This document shows, piece by piece, positions 24,801 to 37,200 of a DNA stretch of 64,000 nucleotides. A program made the position numbers and the translations under genes. Position 1 is the stretch's first letter, and every line of letters starts with the position of its first letter. Below the pieces are notes generated by a model. The model did no database searches, was not told where the DNA came from, and worked only from the letters and a program-made list of their open reading frames with translations. The stretch is from the NCBI GenBank assembly GCA_030141605.1, contig JAQGDQ010000032.1, positions 600,065 to 664,064 on the forward strand, written 5' to 3'. Source of the DNA: Tubiluchus corallicola (taxonomy: Eukaryota; Priapulida; Priapulimorpha; Priapulimorphida; Tubiluchidae).

Positions 24801-27800
24801 AATTAGTGTATTTCAGCTACCTTCAGCAATGTGTTAATGTATTGAAAAGATAAAATGCATTTTGTGTACATTAATCTCATGGTTTATACAAGTGTTTTTC
24901 TCTTTCGAAAAGCATGTTTTGCCAAAAGCATGTTAAAAATTGTGTGTCATGTGCGGCATAGATTGTGCTGTAAAACTGTTTTCAGAGTTGAGTATCGAAT
25001 GTTTGAATTGAATTCAAATTCGAACCAGTTTTTTAGTTCAAATTCAATTTGAACCTAAAATCATGGATTTGAATAATTTAGCACTTTTTCACCTCTTACA
25101 GGGCCACTCATGCTGAACATGACAATCAGCAAAAGCGCACACTGATCGAGTCTTACAAGGAACGTGCTAAATCTGCGCAGCAGACTGTTATCGATCTGGA
25201 GAGTGCACAGGAAGCCAATATAGCTGAGAAAATAGAAGCTTTGGAGGAAGCAAAGCGACTGCGAGTTCAGAATCAGTCATTGAAAACCCAGATTTCGGTT
25301 GCATCTCAAGGGAAAAGAGATGCTGATGAAAAGACGCAAGAGATGACAGATATGGTAGCAATGCTTAGAGATAATTTACAAAATAATGAGGTGATTACAT
25401 ACACAGCTAGTTTCATGGTAAATTATAATTTTAAAAATGGTAAAGAAATCTTGATTTCTGTTGGAATGGAATCTAGAACTTGGCTCTAGTGTGGCATTTA
25501 CAAACGTGATGCCACTGCTAAGGCAGTCACACGATAACTTCTCGTCCTTATTAGGCACTATGAGAGGGTGTAGGTTTGTTCTTGCAATTAGCTAAACTAT
25601 AAAATGGCCACCTTAGGCTAGGGAGATTTCTGGGTTATTCTGTAGAAGCACAATCGGTGCCTTCTGCAGAAAGAGCTTAGTAAACAAGGGTGGTGAGACG
25701 TCCATAGTGAACTGAGAAAGCTGCCAGCTCAATTAAATTTGGCAGTGTTAGTTTGTTGAGAAAGAGTCGACATTATGGCCTTTGTCCTTGTTTTATGTAA
25801 TGTATTTTCTTTTGATATCCAAAACGCACTTGCTATTGCAGAAAATTATCAGAGAACTGCAGACATCCCTGTCCAATCTACAGCAGCAAGAGCGCAATCA
25901 GCGAGAACGGGGAATTCATCAGCAGGAGCAGATCCAGCAGCTGCTTGATGCACAGAAGAACATTCATAGCGTGAAAGAGAATCAGCTTCAACGAATATTA
26001 GATGGACTTGAAGAAGAGCTGTCAACTTCTTTGAGGAGAAATAAGGAGTTCCAGAATGCCATAGAGGTACAGCTTGTGCCAGCCTTGTTTGTTTTTCTAC
26101 AAAGTTAAAACCCAAAGTTCCCCTGCTACCTCCCAGAAAATCAGACAACACAATAGGCTATAACATAGTACGTAGTGTGCCACGCATACTTTTGTAATTT
26201 TTTGCAAAAACCACCAAAACTGTTAAAAATGACGTTTTTTGTACTCAGCTGATTTGAAAAATGAAACTTTAGTGAGACAGTAACAATGCTCTGAGATATT
26301 ATTACATGTCCTGTGTGATAATAAAATAGCAGAGAAAATAGTGGAAATGGGATTTATCTGTAATTGAAACACACCTGGCATTGGTATTGATATATGGCTT
26401 TGTTTCAGACTGTTGTTTCCAAGCTCAGCATGAACATGGAGAACGGACATCAGGATGAAAGTACTGCATTACAACATGCTAAACAAGTAGCTAGTTCTAT
26501 ATTGAATCTTTCGGTTTCCGATATCGAAGATATTCTTAACGATGCTCAAGAAAGTCGGGTAAATTCTTGACTTCGTGTATGCTTAGCCCTTGCATAATGC
26601 ACATTACATCCAAATCAATGTAAAGTATTGCTCATTGTATGGCGAAAATGCAGATTATTGTTTGTGGATGTATTTCCATCTATTTTTATCCAAATCGTTC
26701 TACATGCACTATTCACTACACATTGCACAGAATGCATGACGAACACATGGAGCCAATAATTAACAGTTATTTAAAGTGGCAATTGGTTTTGCGCTATTAC
26801 TTCTCAATTCTTGTTTCATTTTTGTATTTGCATATCCAATTGTATATCGTAGGTCTTATTATTGACTTGAACATTTACATAAAGTTATGTATTAATTTGA
26901 TTTCACTTCACACCAGTTGTTTCTTTTTTACTTTATTACCTACTTAAACTGTTTACTTTTTGCTTGTTTATTTTAAATTTTTTTTTAACTTTGAATCACC
27001 CACACAAGCTCACTGATTGGATAATTGCCCCCACCAAAATTTGTTCCCGATCCATTACTTTATGTAAGGGCACTGCCTACTAGAACAGTGCTACCCTACC
27101 CAAGTATGCGCTTTGTAAAAAAAATTGTGATCTAGTTGGAGTTTGTAAAAGTTCTTACACTTTTTCGCACCATAAAAGTCTCATTCATTCAGCTGAAGAA
27201 GCTTATTTGGTGCTAAACACTATGTATCTGCATATCTTTGTGATGATGAGTTCACAAACATTGAAAATGTAATTTATATATATTTTCTACTAAAAAGGCT
27301 CGGTTGATACTCACTGCTCCATTTGTGTAGATGTTTGAAGTAAAACATAAGTAACTGACACGTCATTACAACATTAACAGCAATTAACATTGTAATGTTT
27401 GAGCTTCTTGAACAACACACTGTGTTATCTGTGTTACTAGTTACTGAAAAAGCAACACAGTACTGGTAATATGTTACGTGTTAATAGTTGACACAGTGAA
27501 AACAAAGTGGAAACGAGTTATGAATTCTACCTTGAGAGGCATTTCTAAGAAAAATTAACATGATATGTTCTTCAGACATCTAAAAAAAGACCTGCATTTA
27601 TTATACTTTTTTCAAATCTGTGCTGAAACAGAAATTTAGCTCTCTTAAAATCTTAGGTCTTCTTAGATTGTGAAACATTTTCACTTCTTTTTTGGATTTT
27701 ATGCAGATTGTCATCTTTTGACAGGGACTGACAATCACGCCTCATCTGGATTACTGGACAAAGCAGTTGAAGTCTGTCTTGACGAAAAACCATTTTTCTC

Positions 27801-27856
27801 AGCAATTATCAAGTCTGCTTCTTGATTTGGCCAATCAGACATATGGAAGGGATTGA
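6855..27856 (+). CDS. 871-residue coiled-coil protein, possibly centlein-like (CNTLN)
   Basis: Reconstructed from 18 coding exons: 6855-6893, 9051-9169, 9616-9773, 11023-11180, 12541-12564, 12751-12836, 13710-13827, 14296-14545, 16467-16641, 18225-18354, 18636-18806, 22456-22587, 24043-24204, 24642-24739, 25102-25390, 25842-26066, 26409-26558, 27725-27856. All junctions are GT-AG and phases match, giving 2616 nt with one terminal TGA. An in-frame TGA at 6825-6827 supports the start. Most of the product is Glu/Lys/Leu/Gln-rich heptad sequence (residues about 14-375 and 476-800), typical of centrosome or cilium scaffolds. Residues about 376-476 are basic and Ser/Arg-rich, with SP/TP sites (SLSPKR, KTPQPRR), and are probably disordered and phosphorylated. 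The C-terminus has a conserved-looking SSILNLSVSDIEDIL stretch and then a helix around HLDYWTKQLKSVL. That end recalls centlein, a centriole-linker protein, but from memory only. Human centlein is longer (about 1400 residues), so another centrosomal coiled-coil family remains possible. Confidence 0.85.
8390..8482. repeat. (AAT)n / (ATT)n inverted microsatellite pair
   Basis: An AAT-type tract (about 8390-8430) is followed after roughly ten bases by an ATT-type tract (about 8440-8482). The two arms can pair into a long AT hairpin. It lies in intron 1 of the coiled-coil gene. Confidence 0.85.
9793..10790. mobile_element. Putative DNA element with inverted GCCATTTTT clusters
   Basis: Lies in intron 3 of the coiled-coil gene. 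Near 9805-9878 a GGAAAAAATGGCA-type unit recurs; its reverse complement (TGCCATTTTTACC-type) recurs at least five times at about 10615-10775. TTGTGAATAG near the left edge and TTTGTGAATGGCACC near the right edge may mark the ends. Such inverted subterminal clusters are common in DNA transposons. The interior open frames (9880-10257 on +, 10403-10639 on -) match no transposase I recognise. Boundaries and superfamily are uncertain. Confidence 0.45.
14215..14260. repeat. (GA)n / (GGGA)n purine tract
   Basis: A purine-only GAGA/GGGA run sits 36 bases before the acceptor of the 14296-14545 exon. It is on the sense strand, so it does not supply the pyrimidine tract of that acceptor. Confidence 0.9.
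16196..16345. repeat. Remnant of a pogo/Tigger-like repeat
   Basis: A unit like CCTTATAATGCCAAACTCGC plus CTTAATGCCAA occurs twice (about 16205-16260 and 16290-16340). The TTATAATG...TCGCTTAATG layout resembles the ends of pogo/Tigger-type elements. The segment lies in the intron before the 16467-16641 exon. No full element or target duplication was seen. Confidence 0.35.
17790..17907 (-). pseudogene. THAP-domain-like transposase remnant
   Basis: Read on the minus strand, the tract encodes a KKDLDKCQHWVKACGRP block followed about 20 residues later by a VCS-x-x-F ending. The spacing and the Trp, Cys-Gly-Arg and C-terminal Cys residues follow the THAP zinc-finger pattern, in which the final C-x2-H should come next. 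Here a TAG replaces the expected residue after VCS, and no intact N-terminal C-x2-4-C pair is visible, so this is a dead fragment. THAP domains occur in P-element and Kolobok-type transposases as well as in host proteins. It lies in the intron before the 18225-18354 exon. Confidence 0.5.
18977..19462. mobile_element. Non-autonomous pogo/Tigger-like element with TA target duplication
   Basis: A 486-bp element begins CAGTAGGCGCCGCTTAA and ends with the near reverse complement TTAAGCGGTGCCTACTG. It is flanked by TA on both sides (18975-18976 and 19463-19464). Subterminal GGTTAATAGG motifs are repeated at both ends. The CAGTAGG...CGCTTAA start and TA duplication are typical of the pogo/Tigger branch of Tc1-mariner. 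No transposase frame is present, so it must have been mobilised in trans. Confidence 0.85.
20110..20262. repeat. Compound TCTC/TGTG microsatellite
   Basis: About 150 bases of alternating TCTC and TGTG runs inside the TTAA-flanked element. On the minus strand it produces spurious Arg/Glu-rich open frames. Confidence 0.9.
20273..20286 (+). promoter_or_regulatory. Perfect RFX X-box match inside a transposon
   Basis: GTTACCATAGCAAC fits the RFX-family consensus GTTNCCATRGNAAC at every fixed position. It lies in the core of the TTAA-flanked element, in an intron of the coiled-coil gene. Whether RFX binds here, or it is a chance feature of the transposon, is unknown. Confidence 0.45.
24986..25090. 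repeat. TTCGAATT-rich interspersed repeat, copy A (partial)
   Basis: Starts GAGTATCGAATGTTTGAATT and continues through CGAACCAG, GAACCTAAAATCATGGATT and AATAATTTAGCAC. The same succession appears in copies B and C. Only the left quarter of the unit is present, and it stops about ten bases before the acceptor AG of the 25102-25390 exon. Confidence 0.7.
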
Positions 27857-27973
27857 CAGAAATGGAGCTACGTCATTTCTTAGACTCTCAGTTTAAAAGT
27901 TCTTGTACTATTTTAATATTTCGGAGTTGCAAGTTTTGAGCATTTTCTAAGTGTGGTATAATTTTTACATATT

Positions 27974-27979
27974 TTTATT
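27974..27979 (-). terminator. Candidate polyadenylation signal of EFL1
   Basis: AATAAA on the minus strand, 250 bases after the EFL1 stop. It lies inside the predicted 3' UTR of the convergent coiled-coil gene. Confidence 0.45.
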
Positions 27980-28170
27980 TTTATATTTTTGTTATATATA
28001 TAATTTTCCATTTGTTAAATTGGTGTAAAATGAAACGTGTCTGTGGTGTCATGCATTCGTTACTTAAAATGTTACTTTTCAGGAAACTTAATATTAGTAT
28101 TAATTTTGTATCAACATGTCTATTTTGTAAAATGTTTTTTACAAATATTTACTTACATTATTTACTTATA

Positions 28171-28176
28171 AATAAA
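28171..28176 (+). terminator. Candidate polyadenylation signal of the coiled-coil gene
   Basis: The first AATAAA after the stop at 27856 on the plus strand. It gives a 3' UTR of a little over 315 bases that runs almost to the EFL1 stop codon coming from the other side. Confidence 0.6.
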
Positions 28177-28228
28177 AACTGAGATTATTCCAACAGTGCA
28201 TATCACGATAGAGAGATCTTTGGTGAAA

Positions 28229-31200
28229 TCATTTCTTGACGGACAGAGTCCGTTGTTTCTCCCCATGTTCCACAATTTTTTCTTGTATCCGCAAGCCTTT
28301 GCGTTTTCGTACGCTATTCATGTATTTTCTAGCTTGATTGTAAGAATCTGGCTTTTCGCCAAAATGGAGGTACTCTTCTTCTGTGGTGGGTTCCCAAAAT
28401 GGGTCTATATCAATAACCTGTGGAATTTTATAAAAAAAGCTAAATGAAATCATTTTTATTATGCATGTCCTAAATTGATTTGCTGTAAATTGCATTATTC
28501 TGGTGGTGTTTGAAGTCAACGTAAAGGTTCTGATTGAGGTGTTTATGTTTGCATTTTGCATCTAATCTACTATTTATATGTATTGAATTTAAAGTCGCTG
28601 TTGTTTAGATGCAGTTTACTTAATCTACTCTAGCAAGCAAATGGAAGCTGCAGTAATTCATCATCAGTAATGGTTCAAAAGAGTTTTAACCCTTAGAAGC
28701 TATGCATTAAAAATATGGAGTTCTCTAATGACGATGCAAAAATGCCTACATTCCAAACATGTGTATATTTTTTGGAAATGCGCCAAGCATGTAAACTTTA
28801 CACAATTTTGAGGATCTTTTCAAGATCTACAAATCCCACTCCAGCTTTGTTTACGATGATAATTGCCAGACTAGCTGTGTACGATAGTCCAAATTATAGG
28901 CAAAAATTCAAATTTGCGAAAACTGGTCCATGCTTAATCAAATTTCACAGCACCCAGCTTTAAAGTTTCAGCTAATTTCTTTGTAACACTGAAACAACAA
29001 ATATAGTATCTAACAAAAAAAATATAAAAGTTGTATGGATTTTGCATGGAATTATGAAAAATATAAAAAGTAGTATGGAATTTGCTTACCGTTAGACTTT
29101 TTAACAGAAAATGAGAACTAAGTTTTTTGAGCATAATGCAAAGAATTACACTACACTCTTTATTCAAGGAAAGTATTTCTGCCTTAGTTATTAGTAATTT
29201 AAAATGCTCGCGCCAAATGGTAAAATGTCACTGACTTACTTTCCCAATGACAACCATTTACTCGCCAAAAACATCTTTTATCTTATTGAAAAGATGCAAT
29301 AATTTATACTTTTGCTTAGTTTGCTACAAAATTTTAAGACGAATTTGCTTAGTTTCATGCAAGCAAAGGGTTTTCTTGTGCTTTAAGCTAGTCACACGTG
29401 AAAGCTAATTGTTTTGACAGTCTTTTGTAAATACTCTTACCTCCCAGTGGCTGAATACAAGTTGTGGCATAGCTAAACCACTTGTACGTTTTCGTATGTC
29501 TTCCGCAAATCCAATACTTTCTGCTACAGGCAGCACAGCAGTAATACTGAATATCTGAGAACCTTCTTTCATGTCCTCACTTAAAACACGGCCATTTCGT
29601 TTGGATAACACAGCATAGACACGACCTGTTTAAAATATATATTGAATTATCAATTTTGATCTATAAGGTTCAATCATTTTGGTTTATTTATGTCACATTG
29701 TTTATACTAGCAGTGAACTACAAAAGGAAACTGGTCATGCAGTTCATGTTAAATTACAATTTAGTATCACCTGTTAAGCTATTGCTATTGACAGCAGTGT
29801 AATAACTTGTACATGGAAGCTATTGAACAATGAAATGTGATTTGTTTCAGAACTTGTGCAATACTGTCTTTATAGTTTCTACACAAAGCTTTTATGATGA
29901 CAGACAGTAAAGTGTAACAAAGTACGAAAAATTTTGCTCAAAGACAACAACTTGCTTTGATTACAAAAAGGCTAAGTGGAATCAATCTATTTTTAAATTG
30001 GTGCTTATCTTTATCGGCTACTAAATGTGTATGTTTCTTCCATTAAGAATCATCTCCATACTGTAAATATGTAGTAGCTTCCTGGATTATAAAAGTGACT
30101 GCGCAATGATATTACCTAATACTTCAGCAGTAGCCTGGATAACACAAGAGTACATGGCCGCCATCAGCCTTTGCGGTTGTAGCTGGAATGCCCTCCGGCA
30201 TCCGTCTTTTACCGCTGACATTAATTGTCCAGATATGGGTCCATGAATTTTATGTTTCAATAGATCGTCAACTGTAACCAGCTGCATTGCGGAATCCGAA
30301 GATGTCACTAAAGTTGAAGGCTCACAAATGTCTTCTATATTTTCTTGTTGGCAATCAATTGAATCTGAATGGTTTTCCAACTCGGAGGACAAACTCTTAC
30401 TAACTTCACACGTCAATATCATGTTATCATTCGTAAAACCTGCAGCCACTCGCGATTTCTCATCACTGTCATAGTTACACTCTGAGATGGTTTCTAAATT
30501 TCCGGAAGATTCTAACACTTTATTTTCAGTAGTCAAACCAAAATCATCAATTATAAAACAAACCCCTGACATTGGTTCTTCACACAGTGGCCCGTTAAAA
30601 GCTGCGAGTTGAAAACCATTTACAATACTGTTATCATAAGCATTTAGTACTTGCAGTCTTTTAGAAAGTGCAGTGCTTGGTGAACAGCTTTTTGCTGGCG
30701 TAGCATCTTCTGTAAGCCAATCCCACAATGACATCCTGTAAATCCAGACACTATAAATTTGTGCTGCTTTTTACCAAATGGACCACATGTTCTTGTTCTC
30801 GAAATAATGCAAACTAATGGCATTAGTAACCTTGAGAGCTGATTTAAGCCAGTGATATTAGCTTTAAAAAATTTAAAACAAAATTCATGCAGCAAAATAA
30901 ACAAAAATATTTTATGTACCAAAAATGTAGGAGTTTTCTGTATCATTGTACTACAATAAACCCAACCTGTTATAATCGCGTATCTTGTTAACCAGAATAT
31001 TTGGGCCATTTCTCTGTGGTCCAAAAGCCCAGATGTCGTCAGTAATGCCCTTCCACCGTTCTTTGTCATCTTCTTCAAATGCAGATTCCAACTGCTGTTT
31101 CAATTCGAGTAGATGGTTCACAGTTTCCAAAGAAAGTTCTCCTTTAAACTTTACTCTTTCAGATTCTCTTAAACTACTGTAATTGACTAAAGCAAAAAGA

Positions 31201-34200
31201 GGTGAATTTAAACATCTAAAGATTTGAAGCAGCTCAGCTTATAAAGCTTTTTTCCTGTCAGAAGGTATTACAACACCATATTGCCTTTACAACACTCAAT
31301 ACTTAAACTTCGTAAAAAATTTATCATTGAACCAATAAAAGCTATAAAGTACCTTTAAAAGATCATTGCAATCTGGTGTTATTGGCTACAACAAGAATTG
31401 AACTAAAAGAGGTTAAAAAGAATATCTGTGAAACAGACAAAACATTTTAAGACTTTATTCTCTTATAAGCGTAATATGTGGACTATTTAGTATTCAGAAA
31501 TATATATGAGAAACGATTTTACCAATGAACGCCTTCCCTACTGGTACATATATTTACCCATCATCTGTGACGGGTAAGAGCAAAGCCTTATTAACTTAAG
31601 TTCAATAAAATTTGGAAAAGAAACGACCAACATACAAGCAAACCATATAAGAACAAAATAAATTCTGTTGTTTTCAGTATTTAAACAAGTTTTTTTGCAA
31701 ACTGATGAATAAAAATTTTGCTTTGCACTTGCACTGGTCATCATCAGCGAACATTGATATGCCCTGCTACGCTCATTAGCTCAGGCTATCATTAGCATGC
31801 TAAGGTAATTTTTGTTGCACCTGAGCGTGTATTCACGCAACCAGTGCTGAATAGTACTGTAAGTGTAAGCAGACCAAATGTTTCATTTGCACAACGGGAA
31901 CCAAGGCCCACTCAGAAGACCTTATCAGCAATGGAAATGCAAGCTCTTATATTTGGCCCTAATGACAGCTAAATTGTTTTAGATAATAATTCATCTGAAG
32001 TGCCTGGAGAATGTAAAGTCTATTTTACTACAATTAGTACGGTGACATTTATTTGTGTTATGATATTATGTGAAAAAAAATTGCTAGCAATTTGTCTTTT
32101 TTAAATTTGTAATGATTTCACATTTTGATCACACTAGCAGTTACTGTTATTGGGCAGAATGGGATAGCAACCTGTTAGATGCATGCACTGCAGTAATTTT
32201 TTACTTGCTAACAACAAGTTTGCTGTCAGATTTTGTCTTTCAGGCAGTGCAACATTCATTGCAACTGAAAAAAATTCACTACCTGAATAAACAGCAAGTA
32301 AATAAATGCACACTATATATATATATATATATATATATAGCTACTTATCCTACAGGGGATGCTGTCTATCACTTCAACAGTGCACAGGCCCATCGTTATA
32401 ATTAGCTGCAGTCAGCGCATGGCAGACCCACCTGCAGCAAGCTGTTACATTCCTGTACAAATTTTGCAACACCTTGGCACGTTTAAATAGCTGTCAAATT
32501 TACAAAGTTAAAGTGATTTCAATGCTTTTTGTACAAAAACTGCTTAGTCTGTATGTTGAACATTTTGAGATACAAGCTGTCACTTGGAAACTAGAAGGCT
32601 TTGAAACAAAAATTCTGAGAAAATTTCGCATCAGCTTGTTAATTATTCAAAGAAATAAAAGACGCTAAGCATTTTATTTACAGTGCTAGAAAGAAAATTT
32701 AATTTTCTCAAAAAATATGTAGTTTTGTACTAGTGTCTCACGCAATAAGGCCGCTATGGGCATTTTTGTATGGGGATGTCAAAACTACACAAATATCCAC
32801 CGACGTGAAGGAGTTAAAGCTCAAATAAAAACGGTGGTGCAGAAAGTGCTTAGTATGAATTTAGGACAGACGATTTAAACTAACATAAGAAAACGTCAGC
32901 GCACAAATGTTATGACAATACTGATTAAGTTTGCAACCAACTCATTTAATTTCACAAACTTTTCATTTAATTTTAGCTATGTTTACTTTAAACTTTCATA
33001 CCTAACGTTTTTAATAGATTCACGCTGGTTTCAAGTCTTTTTGTGACAGCAGATGGCAGAGGTACGGCCCAGATCCGTATAGAACACAGTCCGTTTTTAG
33101 TTTTTACTTCAACAAAATCCTGCTTAGTTTTTGATTTGGATTCTTCTTCGCTATAGTTAAATCTAAAAAAATGAGGAGGACAAATGAAGAAAAGTTAAAC
33201 AAAACTGATACAATAATGTAGCAAGGGAAGGCCACCACCCACACTACTTTTAAAAAGTAATGACTTTTGGGAAATATTTCCAGTTAAAACTGGAATAATT
33301 TGTTAAATGCAATGGTTTACATGTGCAATAAATTTTGGCAATCTTAAGAAGCTAATTATTAAAAGCATCATAATATTCCTTACCTTATCTCTTTATTTGT
33401 TGTTTCTTCTATTACTTCATTAACCATGTCGACTTTTGGCTTTGGAATAATGGTCTCTCTAAAAGGAACTATAGGAGGTGACACATTGACGGAAATTCCT
33501 GCAAACCTGCAAATGAAATTCAATTTTTGCTAAAAAATAACCTTGATACAAAATTGCTGCAATATAAAATTACTGGTCACGATTCCGAGAATAACAGAAA
33601 TGAATTTCCATCGTACCCATCTTTGTCCCCATATTTATTAAAGAATAAGCATGTGACATGTGTTCTTATCACTGCATATCTTGTTTAATACCATACACAA
33701 AAAATTTAATGCCATATGAATTTATAGCTTTTAACAGTTTGTTTGCCATGCTATCAAAATAGCGCCATATTTAAAAAAGCCATATCTTGTCACCTTTCAC
33801 GGAGATCATCTAAGCAACGCTTCAGATGTACCTCCCCCGCAGTAATCAGAATATGTTCACCTGTCTGTTGTACCAGCATCTGTACACAAGGATCGGCTTG
33901 ATTTAGTAATCTCATTCCCTTTAGCAATAATGAAGTCTCAGCTGTAAGTTTATAGTATAAAACATTCATTATACAAATACTACACGTGCCATCAAACATA
34001 CATCCTGGCACCACAATACATATACTTCAAACAGAATCCTTAACTGTAAAGATATATTACTCCTAATAAGTAGTGTGAATATTTTTCATAAACTGCAAAA
34101 TCCATTTTGTTATCATAGTAGACATATTGTCTATATATAAAGCAAAGATTAAATGTAGAACTAACAAAAGATAAAACATAGACAGTGAAAATGATTATAG

Positions 34201-37200
34201 ATGCAAACTGAGCAGCATATTTTATACAATCACATTTGGAAGGACACCAAGTAATCTTACAAGGATGAGTTGGTTCAAGAGCAACCCTGAGAATTGGAGC
34301 AGCTGTCACGTATATGTCAGTAAACGCTGGACAAGCTATCGTACTGGCAACAGTCGCAGACTTGAGAATATGATCCTCTAAGCCAGCTATGCCTGAAAGC
34401 AAAAAACATCTTCACTGTAAAAAACATATGGGGACAATATTTTTACTACTTGCTATGCTTTTGTTTTGTTTTGTAGTATTTTGTTCGGTACTCAAAATGA
34501 CGAACAGCATTACATTGCAGTGCAAACTACATACACATTTTAATAGGCTTAAACTAGAAATGCCTTGCATTCATTATTTGTATCACATGTCTAGTTCTTG
34601 TCAGCATCTGCATGTTGTAATAAGTATGAGCTATAAAGCAATCAGTATCTCATGTTTTATTAAAAAAAATCTTTGACCTACATATCAAAATAAAACTTAT
34701 ATGAAATTTTTAACTTAGCATTGATAGACTTTACTAATAAAAAAGCTCATAAAATTCTACTACTCAACAGTGAAATTTCTCTGCCTATATTAACCATTAT
34801 TCATAATATAAGATTTAATTGTGATAGTAATATTTAATATTGATAATAATAATAATAATAAAAATTACTATGACGGCCTTTTAGATGAAAAAAATCTCAC
34901 AAACATGTCTTCACATGTGGAACCCATAGATGATTTTAATAGTGCAATGATTTTGAAAGATTTTGAACTGAATTAAGAACATCATACCTAATACATTTCC
35001 AGCTGGTACTTTATCTAATTGTTCCAATTCTTTACCCATGAATAAAAACAGTGATCCAATAGTGCACACTGTAATATGTTGATGACTTTCAATGGTATGT
35101 ATATTTGTTTCAGTGCCAATACTTTCCACCTTAAACACATTTAAAACACATCAGTTATGCATAGTTAGTTTAGAGGTTTGTCGCATGAACTTTAACTAAG
35201 GTATACTAATGTATAACTGTTATAATCCACATTTAACAACTGAAATGTCAGTACATTTAAATGTCTTCATTTTATACTCACTCCTTCCAAAGCTTTGCGT
35301 GGATGGTGTTTTGGTCCCAATACAAACAGCTGCTTTCCTGGTTGGACTGTTCCACTAAAGATTCTAGCAAATGCTATAAAAACTGCATCATCTGCTGGAG
35401 ATGCATTGCTGTCAGGCAAATTGTTATCATAAAGATCAGTGCAATTTTCAGCAGCAGAAGGGTCCGTCTGTTCATTATCATTCAACTGAGCTTTAAGTTT
35501 TTCCGCGTGTCGTTGACGTGCAAGCTCTCTTCTCTGAGTAAGCTCCTCTTGAGTAAGAGGTCTAAAATAAACAGTAATGATAATTATTATTACCTTTCAT
35601 GGCATCATAGCCACCATCATCATTACAACCACACCACTGGCTTTGTCGAACTTTGCTCGTAGCTCTGCTAGTTTCTATTGAATAATTTTCTTCCATGTAA
35701 TATGCTCAATAGCAGAACACATTAACAAAAGAGGAAAGCATAACTAACTGATTTTTCTTTAAAAGGTCAATAAACAAATTTTTTAACTATCTTATACCAA
35801 GTATAGATATACAATTTAAATTTCAACTTGACCTATTAACATTATTTTTGTAAAATGTATTCAGAGTTATTAGCAAAAGGGATATTCATCTAGTATCGAA
35901 AGACACACGTTTTTAAAGCCTATTTTGCAGTTAAAAAGTTGGTTTACACTTGGTCTTTTGTTTTGGTGGGATGCTGTATTTCCAGTGATGATGAGGTAGA
36001 CTGGATCCATATTACATTTTAAAATTTTTCAGAATAAAATTAAGTTAAGCTATAAACAAGAAACCAAATTGTATTGGCTAATGTAAAAACCTTTCTTAAG
36101 TAAGTTGTCTTTCTAACCATTATTATTAGCTTATGCAGTTTATGTGTACTTTAAACAATTATAAAAAACTCCTATTTGACTACAATGAAACCACGACATA
36201 CTGCGCTCCAAATCTCAAAAATATTATTTACTTACATAGAAATTGGGTAATCAGATTTAGCACAACAAGTCAAATGCAAAAAAGTGATGAAACCAGCAGT
36301 AAAGGCAGGTATTTCAGACATAGAAAATGACTGCAAACCTTTGTTTATTTTCTGGCAAAGACATTCTGTCTACAGAAACCATCTTTGAGACGTATATTAT
36401 AATGGGTGCATCTTCACTTGGGTTGCAGTTCAAAAAATCTGAATAAAGAATAAGATTATAAGAAGCCTTATTTTCAGCTGTACTTCAAAATAGGTGTTAA
36501 AGATGAAACAGCATTAGCTCTGCCTACAAATGGGCTGGCAAATTTTGCAGAAAGACCAAAAGTTATCAATTCCAAGATAAACTATTACTCGCACAGGAAA
36601 TTTCCTAAAAGAAGTTAACCTTTGTCTAACTCAACATCAACATCAACATTAATGACCAAACAATATTTGACTTTAGCAAAAAGTTAAACTTTATGGGCGA
36701 TGACCAATTAGTCCATTACTTGACAAATTATTCTACATCCAGCTGATATTTTTAAATCTATCAATTATCCTTGCTTTGTTTGATGTTTAGAACAATTAAT
36801 ACTGTTTAGATTAAGGTCCAAAAATGCAATTTCCCGTCTTGCTTAATCAATGAAATTTGTAAAAACTGCGTGTTAAACCAGTATAAAAATCCCTGCGAAA
36901 AAGTAGCAAAATCACATCAACAATTATGCAACACAAGGCTGTATTTTGAAGTAGTTTTATTTAAATCAAGCAAGTGGCAAAGACAGTGGCTGAGAGGTCA
37001 CAGAGTCTGCTTGGGCATTATAGTTAGGTAGCACTGACAGTGGTTGACAAATAGGAGAGTGATCATCCAGTAATGGCTTCTGCGTATTACTCTCCGTCAT
37101 ATTGCCTCCAGCCTATTTCTCTTGTTGACGGAAAAGGTGTACACTCTTCTAAACATGGCCACAGTATGTTTGTTGCTCCTGTTTTAGAATAAAGAGTGTC

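Noticed and set aside
26639-26947. 102-codon plus-strand frame inside the coiled-coil gene
   Set aside because: It lies wholly in the intron between 26558 and 27725, has AT-driven residue content (Ile, Tyr, Phe, Leu) and no motif.
34389-34676. 95-codon plus-strand frame in an EFL1 intron
   Set aside because: Hydrophobic, low-complexity AT-rich translation antisense to EFL1 without any motif.
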